From assembly GCA_015478945.1 (NCBI GenBank), contig JABUQX010087143.1, positions 1 through 23,848 of the forward strand: a stretch of 23,848 bases of DNA. The letters are read 5' to 3'. Source of the DNA: Trachelipus rathkii (lineage: Eukaryota; Arthropoda; Malacostraca; Isopoda; Trachelipodidae). The translations under genes and the position numbers were made by a program. The notes under the pieces were generated by a model. It was not told the origin of the DNA, ran no database searches, and saw only the letters and a program-made list of their open reading frames with translations. This document shows positions 9,990 through 19,810 of this stretch, piece after piece; the first letter of the stretch is position 1; each line of letters opens with the position of its first letter.

Positions 9990-12373
9990 TACTGTGATAG
10001 TTCGAAGTTGATTGTAGCTTTTGAGAATTGTTTGTATGTAGTTTTCAGTGTGGTTGTTTCATTGCTGTAGCTGTGTTGAGATAGAGTTCGCAGGATTTTT
10101 TATTTTCTATTTGCTGTGCTTATGATGTTTTGAATTGTGAGGTGTAAAGGTAAAGTAAGTGTCAAAGGTTTTGTTTAGGGGGATGATGGAGTTATTTAGA
10201 GTTACTTGCGGGTGTAATAATGATTGGTGTCTGTCGGTGGTGATCAAAGTTATAGATGATTTCTCAGCAGAGGCTGACTTTCTGTTGGAAGACAACCATG
10301 CTTCTAGACAATTTAGGTAAATCCGAGTATGATATGTAGCTATGGGTACTGAGGGGTCTGATATGGTTATAGTTATATCATCTGCATAGGTTACAAGCTC
10401 TGAATTGTGAGGTTAGAGGGTAGGAATGTCAGCTGTAAATAGGTTAAACAGGAATGGAGACAGAATAGCTCCCTGGGGGACCCTGTTTCTTACTTTTACA
10501 GTTTTTGAGATTTGGTGATTTCTGGACACTTGGGCAGTGCGTTTAGATATGAAATTAGATAGCAATTTTTATAATTGTTAGGAAAGGGTGAGTTTAGGAT
10601 TTTTTGAATGAGAATGTATCTAGGTACCCTGTGTCGAAGGCTTTTCTAATGTCGATAGCCGAGAGTATTGGTCTATGGGATGGTGTTTTGTTTTAATCCG
10701 TTTGTTTTTTGTGATGTTTGTTAGAGCTGTTGAGGTGGAATGGGATTTTTTGAGACATGTTGCTGATTTGGTTAGTGAAAGTGAAGTTGGATTTTAGTGA
10801 GTATGATCTTCTCCATTAGTTTGCACAAGGAGGAAAGGAAGGATATGGGTTGGTATGATGAAGTGAGGTTGGAGTCTTTTCTGGGTTTTAATTTGGGTAT
10901 GATTATTTTTTTTCCCAGTATGGAGTAATATTGCGATCAAGATTTATTGAAAATATTTGTTATGAATGAAATAGAGGTTGGTCCAAAGTGTTTAATGTAA
11001 AGGTTAGAAATGTTGTCAGTGCCAGAGGCTAGGGAGTTTTACAAAGTTTTGATTAGTGAATTGATTTCTTGTGTAGTTAATGGGGATTGATTTCTAATTG
11101 TGTTTTTTATTTAAGTTTTCGTATTATCTTTCTGTTATTTGGTTGTTTAGGTTTGTTGGAGATTTTAGAGTAGTGTTGTGCAAGGATATTGCAATGTTGT
11201 TGGGGGGAAGGGAGAGAGTTATTTTGTCTTACTGCTTCATTTGATGGTGGGGGGTTGTTTTGGGAGTTGTGGAGACGCTTTATTACCTGATTACCTGCCA
11301 TGTTCTCTCCTCAGTGTTACACTACTAATGAATTTTCCATTATATGTTGTCAGTTAGGTGCTTTTTGAAGTCTTCTTTTTTATGAGTGGAGACGAGATTG
11401 GAGATTTGTGTGTTTATAATAAGTTTAGTATAAGTTTTTTGAAGTCGGATTATATTTCTTTGCTTTATCAGGTTACAGATTTGGTGTAAATGAAGGGTTG
11501 TAGTATTTTCTATGGCCTTATGGAATGTAAAGGTTGGAGACTTTATATATTACTTTGGTGATATTATCTATGGCTTTATTTAGGGAGTGAGAGTTGTTGA
11601 TTTCTATTTGAGGTAGGCGAGTTTCCAAGTATTGGGTGAATTTTTACCAATTAGCCTTTTTGTAGTTTGTAAAAGTTGATGTTATTTTGGGCTGATTATG
11701 TTTGTCGTTGTATATGTGATTATTATTGGAACTTGGTCTGATGGGAGCTATATTTCTGTGTTTCATGTTATGTTGGTGAAGAGAGAAAGAGAGGAGAAAG
11801 TGATGTCTTGGGACGTTTGGGTTTGGTTTGGTTTGCTTGAGGTGGAATTTGGGTGGGGAGGTTGTTGTAATTTAGTATATTTAAGGCATTAAGGCATCTA
11901 GTTCGTCGAGAATGTGAATTCATCGATTATCTGTGAGGTATTCTCTGTACCAGGCTGTGTGATGGGTGTTGAAGTCGTCTCCTATTATTAAATTGTTAAT
12001 TGTATTGATAGGATTAAAGTTGGGTTTGTAGGTATAGATGGGGAATTATAAAAAAAAAAAACTACCTTTTAACGTTCTTTACCCCTATGCAGGGGTAACA
12101 CGGGGGGACCACAGGAAATCGAATTTTAAGGCCGGCTATCCCAAACCAGCGCCACCAAAGTCGAGTTTTAATTCTTGCCCCCAGGTAGATAAAACTTTAA
12201 TATGTTGTGGGAGGTATTATTCATGAGGATAGTAAATGATTGGATGTTGGGGATAGGGTCATTTAATAGATTAGTGGTTTCTGGTGTGGTGCTGCGGTAG
12301 GATAGGTTGTTTTTGATTAGTGTTAATAGGGTGTGGTTTTCTGGTTGAGTGTCTGAATAAATGGAGTCATATC
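9990..12373 (-). pseudogene. Jockey/I-type LINE, endonuclease and reverse transcriptase (antisense, 5'-truncated)
   Basis: Read on the minus strand from 12373, an endonuclease segment appears first: HTLLTLIKNNLSYRSTTPE, then ILKFYLP. After the insertion at 12040-12182 it resumes with NLIIGDDFNTHHTAWY, matching the GDFNxHH motif of AP-type endonucleases. An inter-domain region follows (AVRQNNSLPSPQQHCNILAQ, 11301-11107). The reverse transcriptase has IIPKLKPRKDSNLTSSYQPI (about 10910-10850), AIDIRKAFDTGYL (about 10665-10625), PQGAILSPFLFNLF (about 10470-10430) and YADDITIT (about 10390-10365), then SSNRKSASAEKSSITLITT. The YADD catalytic box is intact, but multiple stops and frameshifts break the protein. 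The 5' end is cut just inside the endonuclease domain and no ORF1 is seen. The C-terminal part is at 7888-8560. Clade is probably Jockey or a relative. Confidence 0.85.
12040..12182 (-). mobile_element. Short poly(A)-tailed insertion (SINE-like) inside the LINE endonuclease
   Basis: About 140 bp interrupts the LINE coding sequence between ILKFYLP and the GDDFN segment. The flanks carry AGGTATAGAT (12030-12039) and AGGTAGAT (12183-12190), an imperfect target-site duplication. An A-run lies at 12050-12061. Removing it brings the two endonuclease pieces together almost in frame. On the minus strand its CCCTGCATAGGGGTAAAG region resembles the 5' UTR of RTE-like copy C (TTCTGCGTGTCGTAGAAGG at 12397-12415), so it may be a non-autonomous element sharing sequence with that family. 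No clear Pol III box pair was identified. Confidence 0.5.
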
Positions 12374-12396
12374 CATTTCCATATGGAGTCATATCC
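12361..12396. repeat. 14-bp direct repeat at the junction of two head-to-head LINEs
   Basis: ATGGAGTCATATCC occurs at 12361-12374 and again at 12383-12396, 22 bp apart. It lies where the antisense Jockey-like LINE ends (5' end) and the sense RTE-like LINE begins. It may be a target-site duplication, a local tandem duplication or a 5'-end rearrangement made during target-primed reverse transcription. Confidence 0.7.
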
Positions 12397-15300
12397 TTCT
12401 GCGTGTCGTAGAAGGCGACAAAGGGACGGTGGTAGTTGGGTTGGCTGCCCACTACCACTTATCTTTTGTCAGGAATGCTAATGCATGCATAGGAGAAAGC
12501 CGTGATCGCCGCAAACGACCTTCTATCTTTTCGCGAAAATATATGAATCGTATGGGTACATGGAATGTCAGAGGAATAAATGTTGAAGAAAAGAGGAGAG
12601 AGGTGATGGATGTATTTAGAAATGGCAAATTTTATTTGCTCGCTGTGATTGAACCAAAGATGAAAGGAAACCGTGAAAATGAGTGGTGTGGTGTGAAATA
12701 TGTGTGTGCTGGTGTGGAAAGGAATGAGAGGGGAGAGAAGGATTTGCAATTCTGATGAGTGACTTGATGTGCAGAGCTATGGTAGACTTTGTGTGTGTGA
12801 GTACTAGAATTCTAATGGTTAAATTTAAGTTTGAAAAGGTCAAGGTATGTGTGGTTGTGACATATGGTCCATCTGAGGGTATTGTTGAAAAGAGTGCGAT
12901 TTTCTGGGATAATCTGAATGATGTTTTGGATGAGGTGAGCAGAAGCTTCAGAGTGATTGTGTTGGGTGACCTAAATGTTTGGATGGTTGATCAAAAAAGA
13001 GATGGTATAACAGGTGGTTTTGGGGTATCGGGAGAAAATGAGAGTGGTAGGAAGGTGATTGATTTGTGAGGAGAGAGGTATGTGTGTAAATAATACTTTC
13101 TTTAAACACAAGAGTATTTATAAGTATGCTAGACTGGTGTAGGTAGAGATGATTTCGAAGTGAAAAGTATGATTGATTTTGTGTTGGTGAAGAAGATGTT
13201 GAAGTATGTGTTGGATATTAAATCAGTGAGGTGGGTTAGGAATGGGATTATCGGATCATTATGTTGTTTTATGTAAAATTAAGGTAGTGTGGGGCTTGGA
13301 TGGAGATGAAGGTGATAAGGAAGGAAGTGGGTAGAATTAAGAGTGAGAAGTTAAGTGAACAAGGTAATAAGGATAAGTATTTAAGAGCGCTTGCCAGTAA
13401 ATCCGTTGAATGTGAACAAGTTGAAACTGAACAAATGAAGGGAGCAGTTGTTAGCAGTTCAAAGGAAGTATGTGGATGTGCTTAAGTAGGAAGTGGGAAT
13501 GTTAACAGTGAGTGGTAGAATGAAGAGGTGATGCAAGCGGTTAAAAGTAAAAAAAGAAGCGTGGTTGAATGTACTAAAAGCCGATGATGAAGTTTCAAAA
13601 GAAGGATGTTTGGAATTATATAAGAAGGAAAAAAGAAGTACTAAAAGGTGCATACGTAGGAGGAATAAAGAGGTAAATGAACAGTTTGGAAGGAGGATAA
13701 ATGGGGACTTACAGGGAAATAGGAAGCGCGAAAGGTTAATAATGAGAATAAGGGGAATCTGCTTAGAATAATGAATAGGGATGGTGCTTTCATAACTGTT
13801 GAAATGGATGTGAGGGCAGTGTGGAAGGAACACTTCGAAAATCTGCATAACATGGCAGTAATGAAGAGGTAATAGTGAATGTGTGTGGGTTTGAATGGTG
13901 CAAGAAGGAATAGGTATTTTGTGGATGTCATTATTAAGGAGGAGGTAATGTGTAGAGTGAGAAAGTTTAAGAATGGTAAATCTGCAGGTATAGATGAAAT
14001 TACTGGTGAAGTGATCAAGAACGGAGGCAAGATGGTGAATTGATTGGATTTGAAAGTTGCGTAACAAGGCGTTTATGGAGGTATAGTTCCGAGGGATTGG
14101 AGGAGAGCAGTAATAGTACCCTTATATAAGGGTAAGGGAGATCAAGGTAACTGTAGGAATTGTAGGGGAATTAGTTTATTGTGTTGTATGGAAGATATAT
14201 GCTGGTATTTTGGTGGAAAAAGTGCGTCGAGTGACTGAAAGACTGATTGGTGAAGAACAATCTGCGTTTAGTAGTGGTAGAGGATGTGGGGATCAAATCT
14301 TTACATTGAAACAAATGATTGAGAAAATGAGGGAGAAGAAGAATAAATTGTATTTAGGTTTTATGGATTTGCAACAGGCGTATGATAGGATTAATAAGGA
14401 AGTTCTATAACATTGTTAGTGATATATGGTGTTGGTGGTAGGCTTCTGAATGGAATCAAAAGTATGTATGATGATAGTGAAACGTGTGTAAGAATAAATG
14501 GTGTCGAAAGTGATTGTTTTAATATTAATAGCGGATTGTATATGGATGGGTTAAGAAAGAATTAGAGGTGGGAGTGGCAGGAGATGGTGTTAAAATGACG
14601 GAGAATGGAAGAGAACGGTAGGTGCCCTACCTATTATATGCGGATAACTTGGTTATGTGCGGTGAATCTGAAGAGAGTTTGAGAGGATTGGTAGAGAGAT
14701 TTGGCAGGGTGTGTAAAAGGAGGGGGTTTGAAAGTAAACGTAGATAAGAGTAAGGTTATGGTTTGTGACTTGTGAGTGAGGACAGTCCCTCGGTATGAAG
14801 TTATGTTAGATGGTGAACAGCTGAAACAGGTGTTTGAGTTTAAATATTTATGGTATATGTTGGATGAAAAGGGGGAACGGATGATGCAGAGTGTAGTAGG
14901 AAAGTTGTGAATGGCTGGAAGGTGGTTGGTGCAATTAAATCTTTGGAGGATATAAAGGGACTAAGTCTTGAGTGCGCTAGGGTCCTAAATGATGGTATGT
15001 TGTTACCTGTGTTAATGTATAGTAGTGAGACTATGGTATGGAATAAGAGGTATAAGTATTCTAAAGTTCAATGTGTTCAGATGGCAATCTTAGGGGCGTG
15101 CTAACCCGGGTGTGGAGAAAGAATTCGATAAAATGAGGAATGTAACGTATTTAAGAGAGTTCATGTGGTGTGAAGAAAGGAGTAAATGAGAGAATAAATG
15201 AAAGTACCTTGAGATGGTTTGGTCATGTGGAAAAGATGAATGATAGTCGGTTGGCTAAGCGGATGTATAGGGTGTAAGTGTGTTGGGAATCGACCGTCTG

Positions 15301-15637
15301 GGAGACTGAAGAAAAAGTGGATTGAATCAGTAAAGGAATGTCTGGAGGAGAGAAATGTGAGTTTGGCAGAGGCGAGAATAAAGGTGCATAATAGGAGAGT
15401 TAATGACGGGGTTTTGTGAGGGGGTATGGTTGTGGGGGCCACCTAGGCCAAGGGATGAAACCCTAACACTTGACGATATGCCATAGTGAGAGTCCGTCGC
15501 GGTCCCCGTGAAAGCCCTCTAGGGTGGATTTTCTGACTGTGAACGAGTTCTCACTAGGTATAGAGGGGCGGTAGGCTGGGCTTTGCTTTTCGACTTGTTA
15601 TCTCTTCTACTACTTTTCTTTTCCTGATGTTTGTCAG

Positions 15638-15640
<3 letters not shown>
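12383..15640 (+). pseudogene. RTE-like LINE, near full length but inactivated, copy C
   Basis: A 5' UTR-like segment (12397-12542, with CTGCGTGTCGTAGAAGGCGA) is followed by an ATG at 12543 and an AP-endonuclease domain. GTWNVRG lies near the start, then VVVTYGPSEG, VIVLGDLN and finally LSDHYVV (13248 onward). The reverse transcriptase shows MCRVRKFKNGKSAGIDEITG (about 13949-14005), RDWRRAVIVPLYKGKGDQGN (about 14090-14150), EEQSAFSSGRGCGDQIF, LYLGFMDLQQAYDRIN (14345 onward) and LLYADNLVMCGES (14631-14669). The C-terminal region has DDAECSRKVVNGW-like sequence, RWFGHVEKM and the GRPKKKW-type motif, frameshifted. A 3' UTR of about 220 bp ends at the TA array at 15641. At least eight frame breaks, an in-frame deletion of about 39 bp near 14535 and an Asp-to-Asn change in the catalytic box make it inactive. 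At about 3.26 kb it has the size expected for RTE elements. Confidence 0.88.
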
Positions 15641-15681
<41 letters not shown>

Positions 15682-15756
15682 ATATATATAATATATATAT
15701 ATAATATTATAATATTATTATATATATAATCATAATATATATATATTAATATCATA

Positions 15757-15807
<51 letters not shown>
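15641..15807. repeat. (TA)n array at the LINE 3' end
   Basis: Alternating TA with short AT interruptions starts at the last base of LINE copy C and ends 34 bp before the B3GALT6-like start codon. RTE elements characteristically end in short tandem repeats, so this may be the element's own tail, later expanded. Confidence 0.95.
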
Positions 15808-15809
<2 letters not shown>

Positions 15810-15814
15810 AATGT

Positions 15815-15832
15815 TTTAATTATTTCTTTCAG
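15815..15832 (+). promoter_or_regulatory. Splice-acceptor-like site upstream of the B3GALT6 start
   Basis: TTTAATTATTTCTTTCAG (15815-15832) has a pyrimidine-rich tract and CAG, 8 bases before the ATG. It suggests that the coding exon is preceded by an intron in the 5' UTR. The closest in-frame stop upstream is TAA at 15817-15819, inside this tract. Confidence 0.6.
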
Positions 15833-15840
15833 GGTTTATA

Positions 15841-16731
15841 ATGCAACATCGTGGACTACCTTCTTTTATCAAGCGGAAGATTGTTCAGAATTTATTTTTA
15901 ATTACGTGTTGTGGTTTGAGTTTCCTCCTTGGCAATTTTATGGCCGCAATTTCTTTAGATCCAACCAATTGCAGCATTAAAACATGTGCTGCAAAAATTA
16001 AGCAAACTGATATTGATGTTAAGTTACTCGAACAGTGGGAGAAGTCACCGGGTAGCACAACAAAGACTGTTTTCCTTGTTATTCTTTTTGTCAGTAGCCC
16101 GACAAATCAGGAACGGAGGGAGGTTATTAGGGAAACTTGGTTAAGTGACGAATTGTCAGATACTTTGCATTTTTTTGCTATTGGAACTCACAAACTTTCA
16201 GAAGATGTAAACGTAACAATCCAGTCCGAACATAAGAAATTTAAAGATTTGTTGCTTTTAGATAACCTTGAAGATACTTATCATGCTCTTCCCAGAAAGC
16301 TCTTGGCATCTTTTATTTACATTCACTTTAATGTTAAATACCGTTTTCTCCTTAAAGTTGATGACGACAGCTACGTAAATCTTCCTAAATTACATCAAAC
16401 TATGAAATCGATTCCATATAAGCAAAGGCTTTATTGGGGTTTCTTTGATGGTAGAGCTTCACCACTAAGGAGAGGCCAGTGGAAGGAAAGCGATTGGATT
16501 CTTTGCGACAGATATATTCCATATGCATTGGGAGGAGGTTATATATTATCTGACGATTTGGTTTCTTTCATTGCTCTTAATTACAAGTTCTTAAAAATTT
16601 ATAAAAATGAGGATGTAAGTGTTGGAGCGTGGTTAGCTTCTATAGACGTTCATCGCCACCATGATCCACGATTTGATACGGAGTACAAATCAAGAGGGTA
16701 CAATTATAGTATCACACATATATATATATAA
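15841..16731 (+). CDS. B3GALT6: Beta-1,3-galactosyltransferase 6-like (galactosyltransferase II), 3' end aberrant
   Basis: This enzyme adds the third sugar, a beta-1,3-linked galactose, to the xylose-galactose primer of proteoglycans in the Golgi and so is needed for heparan and chondroitin sulphate. The 296-residue frame has a short basic cytosolic start, one membrane segment at about residues 17-38 (type II topology), a stem, and a GT31 catalytic domain. Landmarks are ERREVIRETW (91-100), LKVDDDSYVNLP (171-182, with the DDD metal-binding motif), LYWGFFDGRASPLRRGQW (197-214), LCDRYIPYALGGGY (221-234), NEDVSVGAWLA (256-266) and HDPRFDTEYKSRG (274-286). These are diagnostic of B3GALT6 rather than other GT31 members. 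Potential N-glycosylation sites are N43, N124 and N288. Vertebrate proteins are about 330 residues. Here the frame degenerates after KSRGYNYSITH and reads into a TA repeat, so the last ~35 residues including the usual C-terminal cysteines are absent. It has no in-frame stop before 16729, so the catalytic core could be intact. Confidence 0.93.
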   Translation: MQHRGLPSFIKRKIVQNLFLITCCGLSFLLGNFMAAISLDPTNCSIKTCAAKIKQTDIDVKLLEQWEKSPGSTTKTVFLVILFVSSPTNQERREVIRETWLSDELSDTLHFFAIGTHKLSEDVNVTIQSEHKKFKDLLLLDNLEDTYHALPRKLLASFIYIHFNVKYRFLLKVDDDSYVNLPKLHQTMKSIPYKQRLYWGFFDGRASPLRRGQWKESDWILCDRYIPYALGGGYILSDDLVSFIALNYKFLKIYKNEDVSVGAWLASIDVHRHHDPRFDTEYKSRGYNYSITHIYI

Positions 16732-16783
16732 TTAGCTGTCGTTTAAACATTATATGCTAAAAGAGAACTATAATAAATGGATA

Positions 16784-16892
16784 AAATCAAGAGGGTGCAA
16801 CAATGAGTATATATATTATAACGCACAAGCAAAAAATAAATGACATGAGAGAGAAATTTAATTCTTTTAAAGATAAAATAATAAATCATTAA
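16784..16892 (+). pseudogene. Second, frameshifted copy of the B3GALT6 C-terminal segment
   Basis: AAATCAAGAGGGT occurs in the gene at 16687-16699 and again here at 16784-16796. The second copy reads KSRGCNNEY in one frame and, after a TA-expansion frameshift, ITHKQKINDMREKFNSFKD (16818-16874) in another, ending at TAA 16890-16892. This matches the family C-terminus better than the upstream copy: SRGC keeps its cysteine and THKQ is present. The true gene end may therefore continue here, with the 97-bp offset caused by a local duplication, a repeat-mediated rearrangement or an assembly error. The final cysteine-rich segment of the family is still missing. Confidence 0.75.
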
Positions 16893-17550
16893 CAAAGTAA
16901 CTATATAAATATATCAATAAATAAATAAAATATAAATTAAGTAATATAAGAGTAGTCTATAGTACCAAAATATTTAATCAAAGTATAAATATTGTACGTA
17001 TAGTAAATAGGACATATAGCGTCAAGTATAAATGTAATAATTAATCAGATATATTATGACTTTATTATTTAATATTTATAACATACTAATATATCAAATT
17101 TAATTATTATATAATATTAGTACTATTTATATTTCAGATATAATCATATATAATATAATGACGTGTTATAATATACTTTTTAAGACTTCTTGGGATGGGG
17201 GGTGGGTAACCTTTGGGTACACAAGTTAATGGTATAATCTTCGTGTCTGCCGACATATCACCCTAGTGTTTTTGGTACTTTTTGTGTTTTATCTGCAAAT
17301 TCAGGCCATATAGTAAGGTAATAACTCCTCATCCTAAGAATATTCATGGCAATAAATATAATAATTAAGTAATGTTTTAAGAATTTAAATATAGAACTCT
17401 ATCCTATCTCTCAGAGAGGGGAAACTCGGGACACACCTATTGAGTAGGGGTGAAATATATCGATTGTTTCAATTGAGCTTTGCTGCCAACTACTCTTATG
17501 TTAATATTGTATATAATGTTTCACTTAAATAATAATAGTATATTACCTAT
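16893..17550. other. AT-rich intergenic sequence
   Basis: No gene is recognised. A more GC-rich patch with G-runs lies at 17190-17300. A motif GGGGTGAAATATATCGATTG at 17447-17466 resembles, in inverted orientation, the GATTCACCCC motif repeated downstream. Confidence 0.45.
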
Positions 17551-17559
17551 AATAGGATA

Positions 17560-17890
17560 AAATTAGTAAATGAATGTTAATAAAAATGTCAATTTAATAC
17601 ATGTGAGAAATATATGAATAAAATAATAAAGGGTAGTCGATTCACCCCTCTCTCAGCTCAAAAATTTTACACTTTTGGAATTCGTATTTTTATATATAAT
17701 TATGCATATTTTAACTTTTAATCTTTTATTAGAGTATATTAGTAACAAAATCATAATATAAAATTATACAAATGAATAAAAATGTCAATAATAAGATGTA
17801 AAAACGATAAGAAATGGGCATCTCCGTTGATTCACCCCATCCAACACAATTTTTACCGAGGAGTGCAGGGGAATCGGACCCAAGTAAGGC
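17560..17890. repeat. Diverged tandem repeat with GATTCACCCC motif
   Basis: Two segments about 190-200 bp apart (from about 17568 and 17768) share, in order, AAATGAAT, AATAAAAATGTCAA, an A-rich middle and CGATTCACCCC or TGATTCACCCC (17638 and 17828). Similarity is moderate and was judged by eye. It could be an old tandem duplication or two copies of an unidentified mobile element. Confidence 0.45.
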
Positions 17891-18341
17891 CCAGTGATGA
17901 GTCAGTAGTTACTCGCAATAGTTGAACATAAAATTTTACTTTGCCAGTTTTAAAGCTAACATAGCTCGGAGTGGTAAATACACTCGACAGAGAGAGTTGA
18001 GTATTTAAAATGCATGACAATTTTTCATTTTAGTAACAAATTTATAAGAAACTAACACATTGTTTCATAAAGTGAAATTCTTATATTGAGGGTATTTTGT
18101 ACCCTAATTTATTAATATTTTTAAAAAGTAAAAACTCTATAGAATAAGAGATGATCTCAAATATATCTTGTTTAGTACTACCTAGGTCCCGTGATACTGA
18201 ATAAATTGGAAAACAAAAAATCTACTTGAGTAGTGTTTTTATATTTCGTTAGTTTGGAGTTTTTAGAAGGTGAAGAACGTGAAAATGGAATCACCTCCTT
18301 AACAAAGGCGTCAGATCCACATCAACACGCCCTAGAACTCT
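17891..18341. other. Unclassified intergenic sequence
   Basis: AT-rich sequence with no recognised gene, RNA or repeat family. Confidence 0.45.
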
Positions 18342-18690
18342 AATATATATATATATATTAAGTTATCAAATATATAGTATATATAATATATTAATATCAT
18401 ATATATAATATAAAGTCACTACTAACTCCAGCTCACGACTCGACTTAATAATATATTAATATATAATATTTAATATATATATTAATATAATAATTATAAT
18501 TAAATATTATTATATATTAAATATATAATATACTATATTATATATAATATAATATATAATTATATATATATAAATAGTATATATTAAATAAAATAAATTA
18601 TATATATATATATATTTATATATAATAATATATATCAATTATATAATAATATATAATATTATTAATATAGTATAGTATACGGTATAACAC
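18342..18690. repeat. (TA)n-like AT arrays
   Basis: Alternating and scrambled A/T sequence makes up most of the interval. One ordinary-sequence interruption, with CTCCAGCTCACGACTCG, lies at 18426-18442. Confidence 0.9.
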
Positions 18691-19249
18691 CACCAAAAGA
18701 CATCCACTGCCTCCAATTTTCATTTAATCCATCTATTATAATGTAAAGAAAAATTTAAATAATAATGAAGAATAGTGAAAATGACATATCGTTGCTTCTT
18801 CTTTAGGCAAAAAAGTACACGCTCTCCAAGCACGTTTGTGTTAAAAAATAGAACTCCTCCAGTAGATCCTTTTGCAATATCCATTGATTCAAGATAATAA
18901 TTAAGTCATTCCAGCCTTCTAGTTCATGGTTATGAATAATTTTTGTTAAGTAGTAGTCGTCGTTAATATATTAAAGAGTATCTATATATAATTTTACATA
19001 CAAGAACATTCGTTGATATACTACACGTAGATGAGGCCCTAATAATACGGAAGCTATGAGGGCACTACATTTTTTCTTCTTGACCACTAGTAAACTATTC
19101 GGCACACATCTCTTGTATATATCGTAGATTTAAATTACTAATAAAATGCTCGGTATGGTTCTCAAATTGGGAACTGATCCCTGAGTTTTTAAAACTTGTG
19201 CCCTTCCGACTTGCACCGGGCTGCCCTTGGTATATAATAACCGTTGTGT
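18691..19249. other. Unclassified intergenic sequence
   Basis: No convincing coding frame, RNA gene or repeat is seen. From about 19080 the base composition becomes less AT-rich than the preceding 2 kb. Confidence 0.45.
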
Positions 19250-19261
19250 GTTGTCGGACCA

Positions 19262-19345
19262 TCAGAACTTCCAAACCATAACCTTCGACATAACGTTGCA
19301 TACTTCAACCATAACTTCAACCATAACTTCGACCATAACTTCCTG
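19262..19345. repeat. Short minisatellite, unit CCATAACTTCAA/GA
   Basis: Three good 12-bp copies (19309-19344: CCATAACTTC followed by AA or GA) follow more diverged copies beginning near 19275. The HNFNHNFDHNF-type peptide in one frame is just the translated repeat. Confidence 0.75.
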
Positions 19346-19810
19346 GTTGTAAAGGTGGGCGTTGTTTCAATCCAAGCCTGTGTGCGAGTAAACGAGGACC
19401 TTCGTTTCCAACCCCTCAACACTTTCCCCGAAACGTTTCTTTCGAAAAGTTTTCGACTCTAAATCCTAAATCATGAAGATTGAAAGAATTCTTTCAAATT
19501 GTTTCCCAATTTTGTCCCTTGGATCTGCCTTAGGATGGCTTTTTTCCGGTGAAAGAATGATGCTCTATCTGAAAATGGTCCCATCCTTTCTCATCCTTAC
19601 TAATTGTTTGTTAAATCCTCTCCCTCCGGCCAATTTTCGGTGAATATCTCTCTTGGCCCATTGGCGATTAGTACCAATTTGCATGCGATGTCGATAAACG
19701 TGTCTGGCACAAATAAAACATTGATGGGTGACTAAGCCCAATTTGGTCGACTAGGGAAATGATGTGTCCCGACCACATCAAAATAAAATTTCCCGCCAGT
19801 GCCGCCCGCA
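19346..19810. other. Unclassified sequence
   Basis: More GC-balanced sequence with many short homopolymer doublets. No protein or repeat family is recognised. Confidence 0.4.

Noticed and set aside
12168..12458. 96-codon minus-strand frame treated as a gene with its own start
   Set aside because: Its first part is antisense of the RTE 5' UTR, the middle is the Jockey-like endonuclease and the end crosses into the small insertion. It is a chimera across three elements.
13459..14067. 202-codon minus-strand frame opposite LINE copy C
   Set aside because: It is the antisense shadow of the LINE coding strand. The plus strand carries the recognisable RT motifs; the minus frame matches no family.
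19189..19462. Overlapping plus and minus frames over the minisatellite
   Set aside because: The regular HNF or KLW peptides come from the 12-bp repeat.
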